From an uncultured Armatimonadota bacterium (GTDB lineage Bacteria > Armatimonadota > Fimbriimonadia > Fimbriimonadales > Fimbriimonadaceae), in assembly GCA_903899015.1 (NCBI GenBank), contig CAIUHP010000079.1, forward strand, positions 1 to 64,000: a stretch of DNA of 64,000 nt. The letters are read 5' to 3'. Under the pieces are notes generated by a model, which made no database searches, was not told the origin of the DNA, and was given only the letters and a program-made list of their open reading frames with translations. Of the stretch, positions 32,622 to 42,217 are shown in pieces; position 1 is the stretch's first letter; every line of letters starts with the position of its first letter. The position numbers and the translations under genes were made by a program.

Positions 32622-35600
32622 ATGGCAGAAAAACCTAATAGACCCCTGTCAACTAGATTGACGTTTGAAAGCGAAATCGCCAAGTTAAACAATGCGGCTC
32701 GCCTGAACTTCAGTCTCCGAGAGACTTTAAAGCTGGTTCACGAAGTATTTACAACCGATTGCGGATTTGATCGGGCGGGAGTCTTCATTTATGACTCAGT
32801 AACGGAGAGTATCACGGGATCATGGGGAACCAATATTCTCGGTGAAACGGAAGATATCACCAGCGAATCTTACACGTTGACTCTAAACGAACGATCTGCC
32901 TGGGAAGCGATTATCCAAGGCAACGCAAGTTACGTCTTTCGAGAATTTGCTGAAGGAGAGCCGCGCATCGATCTACCGGAAGAAATGGCCGGCATCCATC
33001 ATCATGGCGAAGTCTATCTGGCGACCTCAACCCAACTTGTGGGTTACGTTGCAGTTGACAACCTCCTCTCGGGCTCACCCTTTTCGCAAGGGGATATTGC
33101 TGCACTAGTTCCCATTGCCAACACGGCAACGTTAGTCATTCTCAACGCGATCATGCGTGAGGAACGAGACGCGATGATTCGCCATCAAGAGCGAGTGATG
33201 GAGATTTCTCTTGCCATCTCTTCAAACGAAGATACGGAAACGGTCTTCTTGATGGTCAGAAATGCGATCCTGGAATTCGGATTCGTCGATCGAGCCGCGG
33301 TTTGGAAAGTTCACGATTACATGGCCTTTGGGACGTGGGGAACCGACATATACGGTGAGATAACAGACGAACATGATGTGAGTTTCCAAATAATGCCGGG
33401 AGGGAAATATTTTCTCCCCTTGCGCGAACATGGTCAAGCGTTTGTTATTGATTCCTTTTCCGTAAGAGCATCGGATGGTTCGATGATAGAGGATGTTTCT
33501 CATGCATACATCCCGCTACGAATCGGCAAAGAGTTGATCGGCATCATTACGGTGGACACACTTCTTACAAGGCGAAAAATAACCCCTGCAATGCTCGCTC
33601 CTATCATTACGGTGGACACACTTCTTACAAGGCAAAAAATAACCCCTGCAATGCTCGCTCCTATCATTCCGATTGCAGATCAAGCAGCAGTTGCAATTCA
33701 TAAATCGATGCTTCTTGACCAACAGAGGTCGGTTGTCAAACAACAGAAGCGGATCATCGATTTAGCCATCGCGATAACTGCCAACGAAGACCCTGATGAG
33801 GTCCCCAAAATGGTGCGCGACGCAATTCTTGATACCGGAAACATTGACCGAGTTGGAGTCTGGTTAGTTGATGGAGATTGGATGCACGGGACTTGGGGAA
33901 CCGATTCTGATGGGTTACCTCGCGATGAACATCACATGCAGTTTCCGGTTGATTCGATGCTCGAAAAGTACGCAGCATGTCTTACGGGCGACGAACCTTA
34001 CGTGATTGATCTGGACCACGAAGTCTTAATGCTCGATAGAACGATCAAAAGGAACGTTCCCTATGCTGTCATACCGGTAAAAGCGGGACCAAACCTCATC
34101 GGAATCTTAACTCTAGACACCGTTCTAACGATGCGAAAACTAACGCCGGATAAACTGGATGTCATCCTGCCTCTCGCAAAGCAGGCGGCAGTTGCTATTC
34201 AAAACCACCGTTTACTACGCGCAGCTAATCAAGAAATCACTCGGCGTCAGGAAGTTGAACTTCAGTTGCAAGCTCGGGCTGAAGAGCTAACGATTGCTCG
34301 CGACGAAGCGCTCGCAGGATCAAGGATTAAGAGCGAATTCCTAGCGAATATGAGTCACGAAATCCGAACTCCCATGAATGGAGTGATTGGAATGACTTCG
34401 ATGCTCCTCCAAACGCCGCTTTCCGCCGAGCAGTTTGACTACGCTCGCGTCATCCAAGAAAGTGCGGGTGCTTTGCTGTCGGTTATCGAAGACATTCTTG
34501 ACATCTCGAAGTTAGAGGCCGGAGTACTGAAAATTGACAAGCGAGATTTCAATATTCGAGACTGCATCGAGGACGTAGCAGAAATCATGTCGTCCCAAAT
34601 GAAAAGGGATTCGGTCGAGCTTAACTGCTATATCCCAGTTCATTTCCCTGCTCTCCTGTGTGGTGATGCCGATCGCGTACGGCAAATCATTACAAACCTC
34701 GTAGGCAATTCGATTAAGTTCACGGATGAAGGTGAAATCACGATTCGCGCTACATGTATCCAAGAGACTGAAACGGAAGCAACTATCCGCATATCCGTAT
34801 ACGACACAGGGATTGGAATCCCGGAAGATCAGCAAGCGGCCATATTTGAGAGCTTCACTCAGGTCGATGGCACTTCAACTCGGCGCCACGGAGGTGCGGG
34901 TCTTGGATTAGCTATTACCAAGCAAATAGTGGGACTGCTTGGGGGCATCGTTGGATTAGAAAGTGAACTTGGAGTTGGAAGTACGTTTTGGTTTGAAATT
35001 CCCTTTGCCAAGCAAGAGATAAACCTTGCGACGATTCCGACCGAAATAGAAGGAAAGTCGATCCTGATCGCGGCAAGAAACCAAACGAAGCGAGACATTC
35101 TGTGCCAAATCGCTACCGACTGGAACCTCCGAGCCAAGTGCACAAATGAGTTAACAACTGACGAACAAACGTATGACTTCCTTCTACTGGATGTCGACCT
35201 CGTTCTGGAATCGATCGCAAAAGGGAAAGATATTTCGGGCCTTATTGCGAAATGCTCGTCAAATTTGATTCTTCTCACAAAGGTCGCTCACCGACATCAG
35301 ATCTCACTTCAGTGCGATGCCGATTTTTCGGCAATTCTTCTTAAGCCGGTCCGCCTCGTGCAACTTCGAGACCTTCTCATAAGCTTAGGAACGGGATCAA
35401 GTCCCATCAAAAAAGTAGCGCACGTTGGTTCAGAAGAGCCGATCAACTTAGGCTTAACCGTTCTGCTTGCAGAAGATAACGAAGTAAATGCCATCGTCGC
35501 GGCCGCTCGGCTTGAAAAATGGGGATGCCAATGCGTCACGGTTGAGAATGGAGTCGAAGCACTTAGAATTCTTGAGTCTCTGCAATTTGATTTGATATTG

Positions 35601-35831
35601 ATGGATGTTTCCATGCCGTTCATGGACGGATTGCAGACGTCAAGGGAAATTCGATCTAGAGAGAAGCTTACTGGCACTCGTGTACCCATCATCGCTCTCA
35701 CTGCACATGCTTTGCAAGGCGACAAGGAAAGATGTTTACAGGCGGGTATGGATGATTTCGTTTCTAAGCCCATCCAGTTCTCGCAGCTATTAGAAAAGAT
35801 CACCCAGTGGCATCGACACAACGGCGATTGA
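32622..35831 (+). CDS. Hybrid sensor histidine kinase with three GAF domains and two receiver-like domains
   Basis: 1069 residues, no membrane segment. Order: GAF-like 1 (about 25-175), GAF-like 2 (about 195-365), GAF-like 3 (about 370-530), coiled-coil linker, HisKA with the phospho-acceptor H579 in 'NMSHEIRTPMNG', HATPase with 'NLVGNSIKFTDEG', 'DTGIGIPEDQ' and 'GGAGLGLAI', a degenerate receiver (about 805-925; the usual acidic pair is replaced by 'LIAARNQ'), and an intact receiver with D995 in 'LILMDVSMPFMDG'. It should autophosphorylate in response to a cytosolic signal and pass phosphate to D995; the output partner is not in the window. The second GAF carries an almost exact 20-residue duplication at 308-347. 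Confidence 0.9.
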   Translation: MAEKPNRPLSTRLTFESEIAKLNNAARLNFSLRETLKLVHEVFTTDCGFDRAGVFIYDSVTESITGSWGTNILGETEDITSESYTLTLNERSAWEAIIQGNASYVFREFAEGEPRIDLPEEMAGIHHHGEVYLATSTQLVGYVAVDNLLSGSPFSQGDIAALVPIANTATLVILNAIMREERDAMIRHQERVMEISLAISSNEDTETVFLMVRNAILEFGFVDRAAVWKVHDYMAFGTWGTDIYGEITDEHDVSFQIMPGGKYFLPLREHGQAFVIDSFSVRASDGSMIEDVSHAYIPLRIGKELIGIITVDTLLTRRKITPAMLAPIITVDTLLTRQKITPAMLAPIIPIADQAAVAIHKSMLLDQQRSVVKQQKRIIDLAIAITANEDPDEVPKMVRDAILDTGNIDRVGVWLVDGDWMHGTWGTDSDGLPRDEHHMQFPVDSMLEKYAACLTGDEPYVIDLDHEVLMLDRTIKRNVPYAVIPVKAGPNLIGILTLDTVLTMRKLTPDKLDVILPLAKQAAVAIQNHRLLRAANQEITRRQEVELQLQARAEELTIARDEALAGSRIKSEFLANMSHEIRTPMNGVIGMTSMLLQTPLSAEQFDYARVIQESAGALLSVIEDILDISKLEAGVLKIDKRDFNIRDCIEDVAEIMSSQMKRDSVELNCYIPVHFPALLCGDADRVRQIITNLVGNSIKFTDEGEITIRATCIQETETEATIRISVYDTGIGIPEDQQAAIFESFTQVDGTSTRRHGGAGLGLAITKQIVGLLGGIVGLESELGVGSTFWFEIPFAKQEINLATIPTEIEGKSILIAARNQTKRDILCQIATDWNLRAKCTNELTTDEQTYDFLLLDVDLVLESIAKGKDISGLIAKCSSNLILLTKVAHRHQISLQCDADFSAILLKPVRLVQLRDLLISLGTGSSPIKKVAHVGSEEPINLGLTVLLAEDNEVNAIVAAARLEKWGCQCVTVENGVEALRILESLQFDLILMDVSMPFMDGLQTSREIRSREKLTGTRVPIIALTAHALQGDKERCLQAGMDDFVSKPIQFSQLLEKITQWHRHNGD
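33543..33662 (+). repeat. 60-bp in-frame tandem duplication (59/60 identical) inside a GAF domain
   Basis: Copy 1 spans 33543-33602 and copy 2 spans 33603-33662. They differ only at one base (G at 33574, A at 33634; Arg versus Gln). Each encodes a unit beginning IITVDTLLTR and ending ITPAMLAP. The equivalent segments of GAF 1 and GAF 3 in the same protein have a single unit. Confidence 0.97.
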
Positions 35832-35892
35832 TTTGACAACCGGGGTTGCCGCCTCGCCTTAACTTGGTTGCCGTGATAAGCTAATTCCGACC

Positions 35893-38253
35893 GTGAGTAC
35901 GCTTTCTCGATTTCTCTTTTCGCTCTCTGCAATCGCTGTTGTAGGTTCGGCTTCCGCGGCTGATTTAAAACACAACTACGACCTGAAAAACGTCCTTTGG
36001 CATCTAACATTCTCGATGACCGATGGAACGATTGCAGGAGATGCGACCAACACCCTGCAGTTGACCGAAGACACGGCAACCGTCCAGCTAAATTGCTCCG
36101 AATTGAATGTAAGCGCAGTTTCGGTGAATGGCACTTCGGCCACTTTCACCAACTCAAATGACGCCCTCACCGTCAATCTTTCAAAGACCGCAAAGAAGGG
36201 CGAGACCCTTGATATCCGCACGATTTATACCGGCTCTCCCGTCAATGGTCTCTACTTTGTACCTGCTTCTCGGGCTTTTCCAGCTCACACCGGCATGCTT
36301 TACACCCAGGGAGAAGGCGAAGATAATCATTTCTGGCTACCAACCTACGACAAGCCGGACGACAAGGCGACTACCGAAGCCTTCATCACCGTTCCTCCAT
36401 CGTGGACCGCCATCTCGAACGGAAAGCTGATGGACGTTCAGTCATCTCCAGGTGGGAAAGTCTTTCATTGGAAGATGGATCAGCCCTACGCGACCTATCT
36501 GATCTCGCTCGTGGCGGGAGAATATGTTGAGGGCAAAGATAAATGGCATGACACGCCAGTCAATTACTATTCACCGCCCGGTCTAGAAGCTCAGGGCAAA
36601 GCCTCCTTCGGCAACACGCCAATGATGGTCGACTTCTTTTCGAAACAGACGGGGGTGGATTATCCCTATTCCAAGTTTGCCCAGGAAGTCGTCGGCGACT
36701 TTATGTTTGGTGGCATGGAAAACGTTACCTGCGTTACCCAAACGATCCGAACCCTCCATGCGGCGGGAACGGAACCCGTCCACGATTCAACCGGTTTGGT
36801 GGCTCACGAGTTAGCCCACCACTGGTTTGGGGATTTGATCACCTGTAAGACGTGGGAACACACCTGGTTAAACGAGGGGTTTGCTACATTCCTTCCTACG
36901 TTTCTTGACCGTTCTATGCACGGCAAAGACACCTTCGATTTCGACCGATATGGTTTGTTCGAAGGGGCGATTGATTCTATCGGCTCGAGAAAGCGAGCAG
37001 ACGTACCAGGATCGGTTGGGGCAGCGCCCGCCGTCACATTGGGTTCGCCCTATGCGGGCGGCGCCTCTCGGATGATGGTCCTTATGGAAATGATGGGCGA
37101 GCCACTATTCTGGAAAGGCGTTCACGATTTTCTTGAAAAGTATCAATTCCGATCGACCACCACGGATGAATTCTTTGATGTGATGGGCAAGACGGCAAAG
37201 AAGGATCTAACCGAGTTCAAGAAGCAATGGTTCTACTCGGTCGCAACACCGTCACTTTCCGTTTCGGTGGCGGGAACGGACTTAGTCGTCAACCAGCTTC
37301 AGCCGTATTACACTTTTGATCTGCCAGTTTGGGTTTTGGAAACTCCGGTCCAGACGACTTTGTTTTCGTCCCCAACTTGGACCAAGAAAGTCATCCATGT
37401 GAAAGGAGCAGAAACCAAGCATGCACTTGGACCTTTAGCTACGATGCCGATTTTGGTCGACCCAGAAGTTTGGACTCCGATGGAATTGACATACAAGATT
37501 GCTTATAGTCCCGATCAAGTCATCACGCTCTATAAGCACGCGCCCAACACCGCGCAAAGGGCTCGACTGATCGCCTCGTTTTTTGACGCACTTCCGGTTC
37601 CCTATAAGGAGCGAATCGTTCAAGGCGAGCACGCTTGGCAGTTGAGCGAAATGATCGCGCGACGGCTTGGACAAGACTCGGTAACGATCCTCGCAAACCT
37701 CACTCGTCACTCAGACAAGCGAGTGGTTAACAGTGCGATTACCACCCTTGGCAATCTTAACCTCGAACCGAAAGTATTGCCTCGCATCAAAGAACTAGCC
37801 GAAAAGGATGCGAATGAGGCCATCCGAGAACACGCCACACAAGCACTTTTGAACTGGAGCACGGACGAGAAACTCGCGCAGAAGGTTTGGACGCAGAAAG
37901 CATTCGACGACGGATATCGCATCATGGCGTTGAATTGGTGGGGCAAGCACGCTCCGGATACAGCTCGCACGATGAGTCTCGCGGTGATTGCCAAGCCAGA
38001 TAGCGAATTTCTACGAGTGGCCGCAATTCAGGTGCTCGGAATCGTGAAAGAGAAAGCAGGCGAGCATACGGTTTATGACGCTTTGATTGCAATAGCCCAG
38101 GAAACTTCATTCAATGCTCGCCGAGCCGCAATCAACTCGCTTGCAGCGCTCGGAAATAAGGCGGCGGTGGCCATTCTGCAACCCATCACGCTTCACGGAC
38201 CGGGTGGAATTAGAGGTGCCGCAACGGCTGCGATTGCCGCGTTGAACAAGTAA
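35893..38253 (+). CDS. Secreted M1-family zinc aminopeptidase with HEAT-like C-terminus
   Basis: The 786-residue protein starts at GTG with a signal peptide (SRFLFSLSAIAVVGSASA). It carries the M1 substrate motif as 'FGGMENVTC' (about 276-284) and the zinc site HELAHHWFGD with H305, E306 and H309 plus E328 in 'WLNEGFATF'. The last roughly 200 residues form alpha-helical repeats ('LANLTRHSDKRVVNSAITTLGNLN', 'AIQVLGIVKEKAG') of the HEAT type, which take the place of the ERAP-like C-terminal domain. The enzyme removes N-terminal amino acids from peptides outside the cytoplasm and would finish work begun by the secreted S53 and S8 proteases nearby. Confidence 0.92.
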   Translation: MSTLSRFLFSLSAIAVVGSASAADLKHNYDLKNVLWHLTFSMTDGTIAGDATNTLQLTEDTATVQLNCSELNVSAVSVNGTSATFTNSNDALTVNLSKTAKKGETLDIRTIYTGSPVNGLYFVPASRAFPAHTGMLYTQGEGEDNHFWLPTYDKPDDKATTEAFITVPPSWTAISNGKLMDVQSSPGGKVFHWKMDQPYATYLISLVAGEYVEGKDKWHDTPVNYYSPPGLEAQGKASFGNTPMMVDFFSKQTGVDYPYSKFAQEVVGDFMFGGMENVTCVTQTIRTLHAAGTEPVHDSTGLVAHELAHHWFGDLITCKTWEHTWLNEGFATFLPTFLDRSMHGKDTFDFDRYGLFEGAIDSIGSRKRADVPGSVGAAPAVTLGSPYAGGASRMMVLMEMMGEPLFWKGVHDFLEKYQFRSTTTDEFFDVMGKTAKKDLTEFKKQWFYSVATPSLSVSVAGTDLVVNQLQPYYTFDLPVWVLETPVQTTLFSSPTWTKKVIHVKGAETKHALGPLATMPILVDPEVWTPMELTYKIAYSPDQVITLYKHAPNTAQRARLIASFFDALPVPYKERIVQGEHAWQLSEMIARRLGQDSVTILANLTRHSDKRVVNSAITTLGNLNLEPKVLPRIKELAEKDANEAIREHATQALLNWSTDEKLAQKVWTQKAFDDGYRIMALNWWGKHAPDTARTMSLAVIAKPDSEFLRVAAIQVLGIVKEKAGEHTVYDALIAIAQETSFNARRAAINSLAALGNKAAVAILQPITLHGPGGIRGAATAAIAALNK

Positions 38254-38306
38254 GAATCACCGATCCGAGAGCTAATGCGTTAAGCTTTCGGTCGGCGAGT
38301 TTCTTT

Positions 38307-39422
38307 ATGCGTGAATATTCATCTTCCTGGTTTCGAATCGTTCTATCCTCGGCTTTGACGTTTGTGACCGTCCTCTCAGGCGCACAAACCTATTTCGAAG
38401 ACAAAGTATCGAACTCGGACCATTTACGGACTACTCAGGCGAAGGAACTAGACGCTTATATTCTCGCCATGAAGGTCGACAAGACCCGATTGAATGCCTT
38501 ATTTCATCCTGAATATTCTTCGGATCGCGCCTACGAAGCTTCAACAAAGGCTCTGCGAAAGGGATTCGCAGACAGTATCGGTTACCCTCCTCCTACCTCT
38601 CCCATTCATGAACCGGCGACATTTGACAAGATCGGGGAAGATGATCTGGGAATTTACTACCGCGCTCAGATTCCGATTTTAGCGGGAGTTCATTCGGAGG
38701 GCATCTACATCGTTCCGAAACATGTCAAGGGGCGCGTCCCACTCATTATTTCCATGCATGGAGGCGGTGGCTCTCCGGAAGTGGCTTTGTTCCATGGCGG
38801 CTCGAACTACCATGATATGGTTCGTGGAGGTATCAAACGCGGTTATGCCGTTTTCGCTCCGCAGCACCTCTTCTCTGCCCAGGGTTATCCGGGAAACATA
38901 CGTAATCAGATCGATGATCGGCTAAGACTTGTCGGGACCAGCCTCACCGCGATAGAGATTGCCAAAATAACTCGGAGCATTGATGTTCTCATCAAGCGAC
39001 CAGAGATCGACGCTAAGCGCATCGCGATGGTCGGTCTTTCCTATGGTGGTTACTATGCGCTGGTCACACCCGCGCTTGACTCACGAATAAAGGTCTCGGT
39101 TTCGAGTTGCTACTTTGGCGTTCAAGAATTTCGATACGAAGCAGATGAGAACTCGATTCCTTCTGATTTTCGCTTTACGGACCGATTTAGCCTCTACCAA
39201 GACCCTGAAATCGCGGCTCTTATTTGCCCAAGAGCGTTGATGATCCAAGCCGGTAAAAATGACGACGGCCCCCATCGAGACAAGGGGATCCAACTTTCAC
39301 CCAATGTTGCGGCTTACTATTCCAAGTTAGGCAAAGCAGACCGATTTCAGTTTGACTTGTTCGACGGTGGCCACGAATTTCACGACGATACCGCCTGGGA
39401 TTTTATCAAGAAGCACCTTTGA
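38307..39422 (+). CDS. Secreted alpha/beta-hydrolase (dienelactone hydrolase / prolyl oligopeptidase type)
   Basis: 371 residues with a signal peptide ending near 'VTVLSGAQT'. The hydrolase core shows the oxyanion region 'PLIISMHGGGGSPE', the nucleophile elbow 'GLSYGGYYA' with S245, a candidate Asp in 'QAGKNDDGPH' and the His in 'DGGHEFHDD'. The catalytic triad is therefore complete. Such proteins cleave esters or peptides; acetyl-xylan-like esterases and peptidases both look like this. It lies 53 nt after the aminopeptidase gene in the same direction and may share its transcript. Confidence 0.82.
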   Translation: MREYSSSWFRIVLSSALTFVTVLSGAQTYFEDKVSNSDHLRTTQAKELDAYILAMKVDKTRLNALFHPEYSSDRAYEASTKALRKGFADSIGYPPPTSPIHEPATFDKIGEDDLGIYYRAQIPILAGVHSEGIYIVPKHVKGRVPLIISMHGGGGSPEVALFHGGSNYHDMVRGGIKRGYAVFAPQHLFSAQGYPGNIRNQIDDRLRLVGTSLTAIEIAKITRSIDVLIKRPEIDAKRIAMVGLSYGGYYALVTPALDSRIKVSVSSCYFGVQEFRYEADENSIPSDFRFTDRFSLYQDPEIAALICPRALMIQAGKNDDGPHRDKGIQLSPNVAAYYSKLGKADRFQFDLFDGGHEFHDDTAWDFIKKHL

Positions 39423-39436
39423 TAGACATACATCGC

Positions 39437-41716
39437 TTATGGATGCTTACTCTTAATGACATCGATTTCAAAGATGGACCAGTGATAAAGAGGGTCCGTT
39501 CCCGATTGAGTAATGCGTAGGTAACGTGCCGTTTGAATCGGGAAATTGATCGTAGTGATCCCTAAATGACCTTCCCCTTGAGCCACCGGTGCGCTCCAAT
39601 GTTGACCGTCGTCCGAGACGGTGACTTCATATGACTTGGGGGAATCCCATAGCGCCCATGTGTTATCAAGCACGACCTTATCGAAGGTCTGGGTTCGTTT
39701 CATATCAACTTGGAACCATTGACCAGGATACTGAGTCTTGCTCATGTCTCTCCAGCCGGTCCAAACGTCACCATCCAGGGCGTTATTCGCAGAATAATCA
39801 ATAGGAATTTTTGCACCCGAGAAAGGGGAGCTGGAATCCGGAACCGAGGCCGTCGCGGTCCAAGTGCGGCTGTCCAGAGGAACTTCCGGTTTAGTAACTT
39901 GTCTTGGTTGCTTAGGAGAATTGAGGACAAGCTTCCCCTTTCCTTCAACGAGCCAATTGCCAGGTTGAACTTTGAATCTGAAGTAGCCGTTGCTTTCGCC
40001 TAGAAAGGTTGTGCCCGGGACAGATGAAGATTCAGACCCATTCCACACTGTTTTGCCGTTTACGGATAGCGAATTAAGTTCACTAAACGGCCGAGTCGGA
40101 ATGCCGATGATTCCGGAGGTGCCCGAGGGAACATCCAAAAGGATCGAATAGTGCTTCGTCGACTTCTTGATTTGTGCTTTAACGTGGCCTTTTACCGTTG
40201 GAACATCGATCTTAATTGAAGTAAGAAAAGTCTCATTAGGCATCACTTCGAAGGTCGTCCAACCCGGTTCGACAGGGCGAACTCCGGCGATTTCCTTACC
40301 CAGCAAGATCGCAGGGGGATTCCATCCGTGATTCAGGGAAGACCCTTCGTCGAAGGCATCAATCCAGGACGCCCACCAGCGATCGTAATGCTCCCAAAGG
40401 GTCGATACCCGACTCTCGATCATCGTTCGATAGCGATCAACCATTCGGAGCATTGCTTGGTCTTGCTTGCCAATTTTACAGAGTGCTTCAAACACCCACC
40501 GATCAAAGAAGCAGCTTGAGTAAGAGGTTTTACTCAGTACGTTTTGATAAATCGATTCCCACTTCGATGGCTCGGCTAATCCTGCGTTAATCGCCATCGC
40601 GTTGGCTCGATCGTCGGGAGTGTTGACATCGGACGATTGATAGAAGCTACCTCTCCAATATTTGGCATTGAATTGACTTCGAATCTCGCGGATGCGAGCA
40701 TCGATTGTCGGTAGATCGCTCTCATGATGGGTCACGACGGCTGCTTTGCGAAGCGTCTCAAGGTCAATCACTTCAAAGCAGTTCTCAATCACGCTCGTAT
40801 CTTTGATGTCCTTGCCCCAGTCGAACCACGTATTCTTGTTTCCGAACTTGTAGGTCTTTAAGAGGAACTCTTTGGTTGCCTCGTACACCTTCGAAAGTGA
40901 CTCTTCATCTCCGGTTTGCATGTAGTAGAACCACAGTCCGTACTCACCCAAGAACTCAAGATGCTGGCCAGGATAGAAGCTTGGCTCCAGTTTCCTCAGA
41001 ACGAGATCTTTGCAAAGAACGTGAGAGTTCTTGTCGAAGAGATAGAAGCATTGATCCAATTCGGGAGTTCCGTCACCCCAAAAACCGACTCGCTCTCGAT
41101 CGGGGCAATCGTAAAAATGATCACGCATGCACAAATAGGCCGTTCGCGCTGCCCTCCGCCACAGGATATTGAAGTCTTCGTCGTTGCATTCAAAGGCGCC
41201 GACCAATTGGGTATCAAACCCGGTCTCTCGATATTGGACAGACTGAACCGTCACGCCGGCTGGGATGGTATAAATCGCTCCTTCACCACTGACCCAATTC
41301 TTAGCTTCGTAAGTGTGTGTTCCGGCCAACGTGACGCATGTTTCGGTCGGCGTCAGATACTGCACCAAGGGATTGGTCGAATTGAAATCGAGGCTTTGAC
41401 CCGCTTGCGCGATCACCTTGATCGACGGCTGAAATTGGCAGTTATAAGGCAGTCTACAAACCAGCTTCCAAGGCCGATCTTCCCGATGTGGCAAGGTCTT
41501 TGTGAGCCTCAAATAGTTCTTCAACCCATAGTCTTTGATTCCTGGGCGCAAGCTTCGCTGATCCTGGTGGACTTCGCTACTTAGGCTCATCTTACTAAAA
41601 GGGTTTGGGCCCGAACCATAAGCATCAAAAAAACTAGCTACTAGAGAGCAGATTGCGAAGGATCGAAGGATTAGATTCATCATCAAGGTCAAAACCATTC
41701 TAAAGGAAATCAGCAT
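39437..41716 (-). CDS. GH78-type alpha-L-rhamnosidase with C-terminal discoidin (F5/8C) domain
   Basis: The 759-residue protein has an N-terminal membrane or signal segment (about 12-32). The (alpha/alpha)6 barrel shows 'FYDCPDRERVGFWGDGTPELDQ', the GH78 acid-rich region normally read as DCPQRDERxGWxGD, and 'STLWEHYDRWW...GSSLNHGWN', its usual distal motif. The barrel ends near residue 510, followed by a beta-sandwich ('VKGHVKAQIKKSTKHYSILL'). Residues about 620-755 form an F5/8 type C carbohydrate-binding domain ('NALDGDVWTGWRD', 'GQWFQVDMKRTQTFDKVVLD', 'ARYLRITQSG'). Many GH78 enzymes carry further N-terminal sandwich domains, which seem short here. It frees rhamnose from pectins or glycosides outside the cytoplasm. 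Confidence 0.83.
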   Translation of the reverse strand: MLISFRMVLTLMMNLILRSFAICSLVASFFDAYGSGPNPFSKMSLSSEVHQDQRSLRPGIKDYGLKNYLRLTKTLPHREDRPWKLVCRLPYNCQFQPSIKVIAQAGQSLDFNSTNPLVQYLTPTETCVTLAGTHTYEAKNWVSGEGAIYTIPAGVTVQSVQYRETGFDTQLVGAFECNDEDFNILWRRAARTAYLCMRDHFYDCPDRERVGFWGDGTPELDQCFYLFDKNSHVLCKDLVLRKLEPSFYPGQHLEFLGEYGLWFYYMQTGDEESLSKVYEATKEFLLKTYKFGNKNTWFDWGKDIKDTSVIENCFEVIDLETLRKAAVVTHHESDLPTIDARIREIRSQFNAKYWRGSFYQSSDVNTPDDRANAMAINAGLAEPSKWESIYQNVLSKTSYSSCFFDRWVFEALCKIGKQDQAMLRMVDRYRTMIESRVSTLWEHYDRWWASWIDAFDEGSSLNHGWNPPAILLGKEIAGVRPVEPGWTTFEVMPNETFLTSIKIDVPTVKGHVKAQIKKSTKHYSILLDVPSGTSGIIGIPTRPFSELNSLSVNGKTVWNGSESSSVPGTTFLGESNGYFRFKVQPGNWLVEGKGKLVLNSPKQPRQVTKPEVPLDSRTWTATASVPDSSSPFSGAKIPIDYSANNALDGDVWTGWRDMSKTQYPGQWFQVDMKRTQTFDKVVLDNTWALWDSPKSYEVTVSDDGQHWSAPVAQGEGHLGITTINFPIQTARYLRITQSGTDPLYHWSIFEIDVIKSKHP

Positions 41717-42205
41717 TCAAGCGATGTTCACTGGTTGCACGATCGCAGTTCCGTGCCGGAAAGGTTGGCAATACAGAAGCTCTGAGAACACCAATACATT
41801 TTGAATCCAGGAGATTCTTCGAAAGGCTAATAGCTGTCTTTGACTCGAATCAATTAATCTCCCAAGACTAGAATCATGTTTTAGGTCCAAACATTTTGCT
41901 TTGAAATATGGAGGCACTAACCTGCTTACCAGCAGATCGGCCTGCGCTCATCATGGCAATCAAGAAGGATTCGCTAATCTGGAGTTTGCCCCACACTAGG
42001 TCTAAAGACCTTGCACTTACTTGATAACAACCATTTGTCAATCTCAAGTCATAAGTCTTTAACCTTGATTTAGGTTCAAATGCGAACGTCCAGAGGACTA
42101 GATTTTGCGCAAATCCTCGATTGCGGTGCTTACCATGAAATCCGGACCGTTAACCGAGACCACTTGCCCTAGAATGAAGTCTAGTTTCGAAAATTTCTGA
42201 CTGCT
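41717..42205. other. 489-nt divergent regulatory region, AT-rich, no gene seen
   Basis: This gap separates the divergent GH78 and S53 genes. I see no convincing gene; a 66-codon minus frame (41717-41917) lacks any support. There is a short hairpin AGGTC/GACCT (41998-42011), a TAGAAT box near 42171 about 40 nt before the S53 start, and several T-rich runs. Promoters for both flanking genes are likely here. Confidence 0.4.
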
Positions 42206-42217
42206 TTGGACAGATTT

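Noticed and set aside
41717-41917. 66-codon minus-strand frame upstream of the GH78 gene
   Set aside because: No ribosome-binding site, no homology pattern, composition like the surrounding AT-rich DNA.
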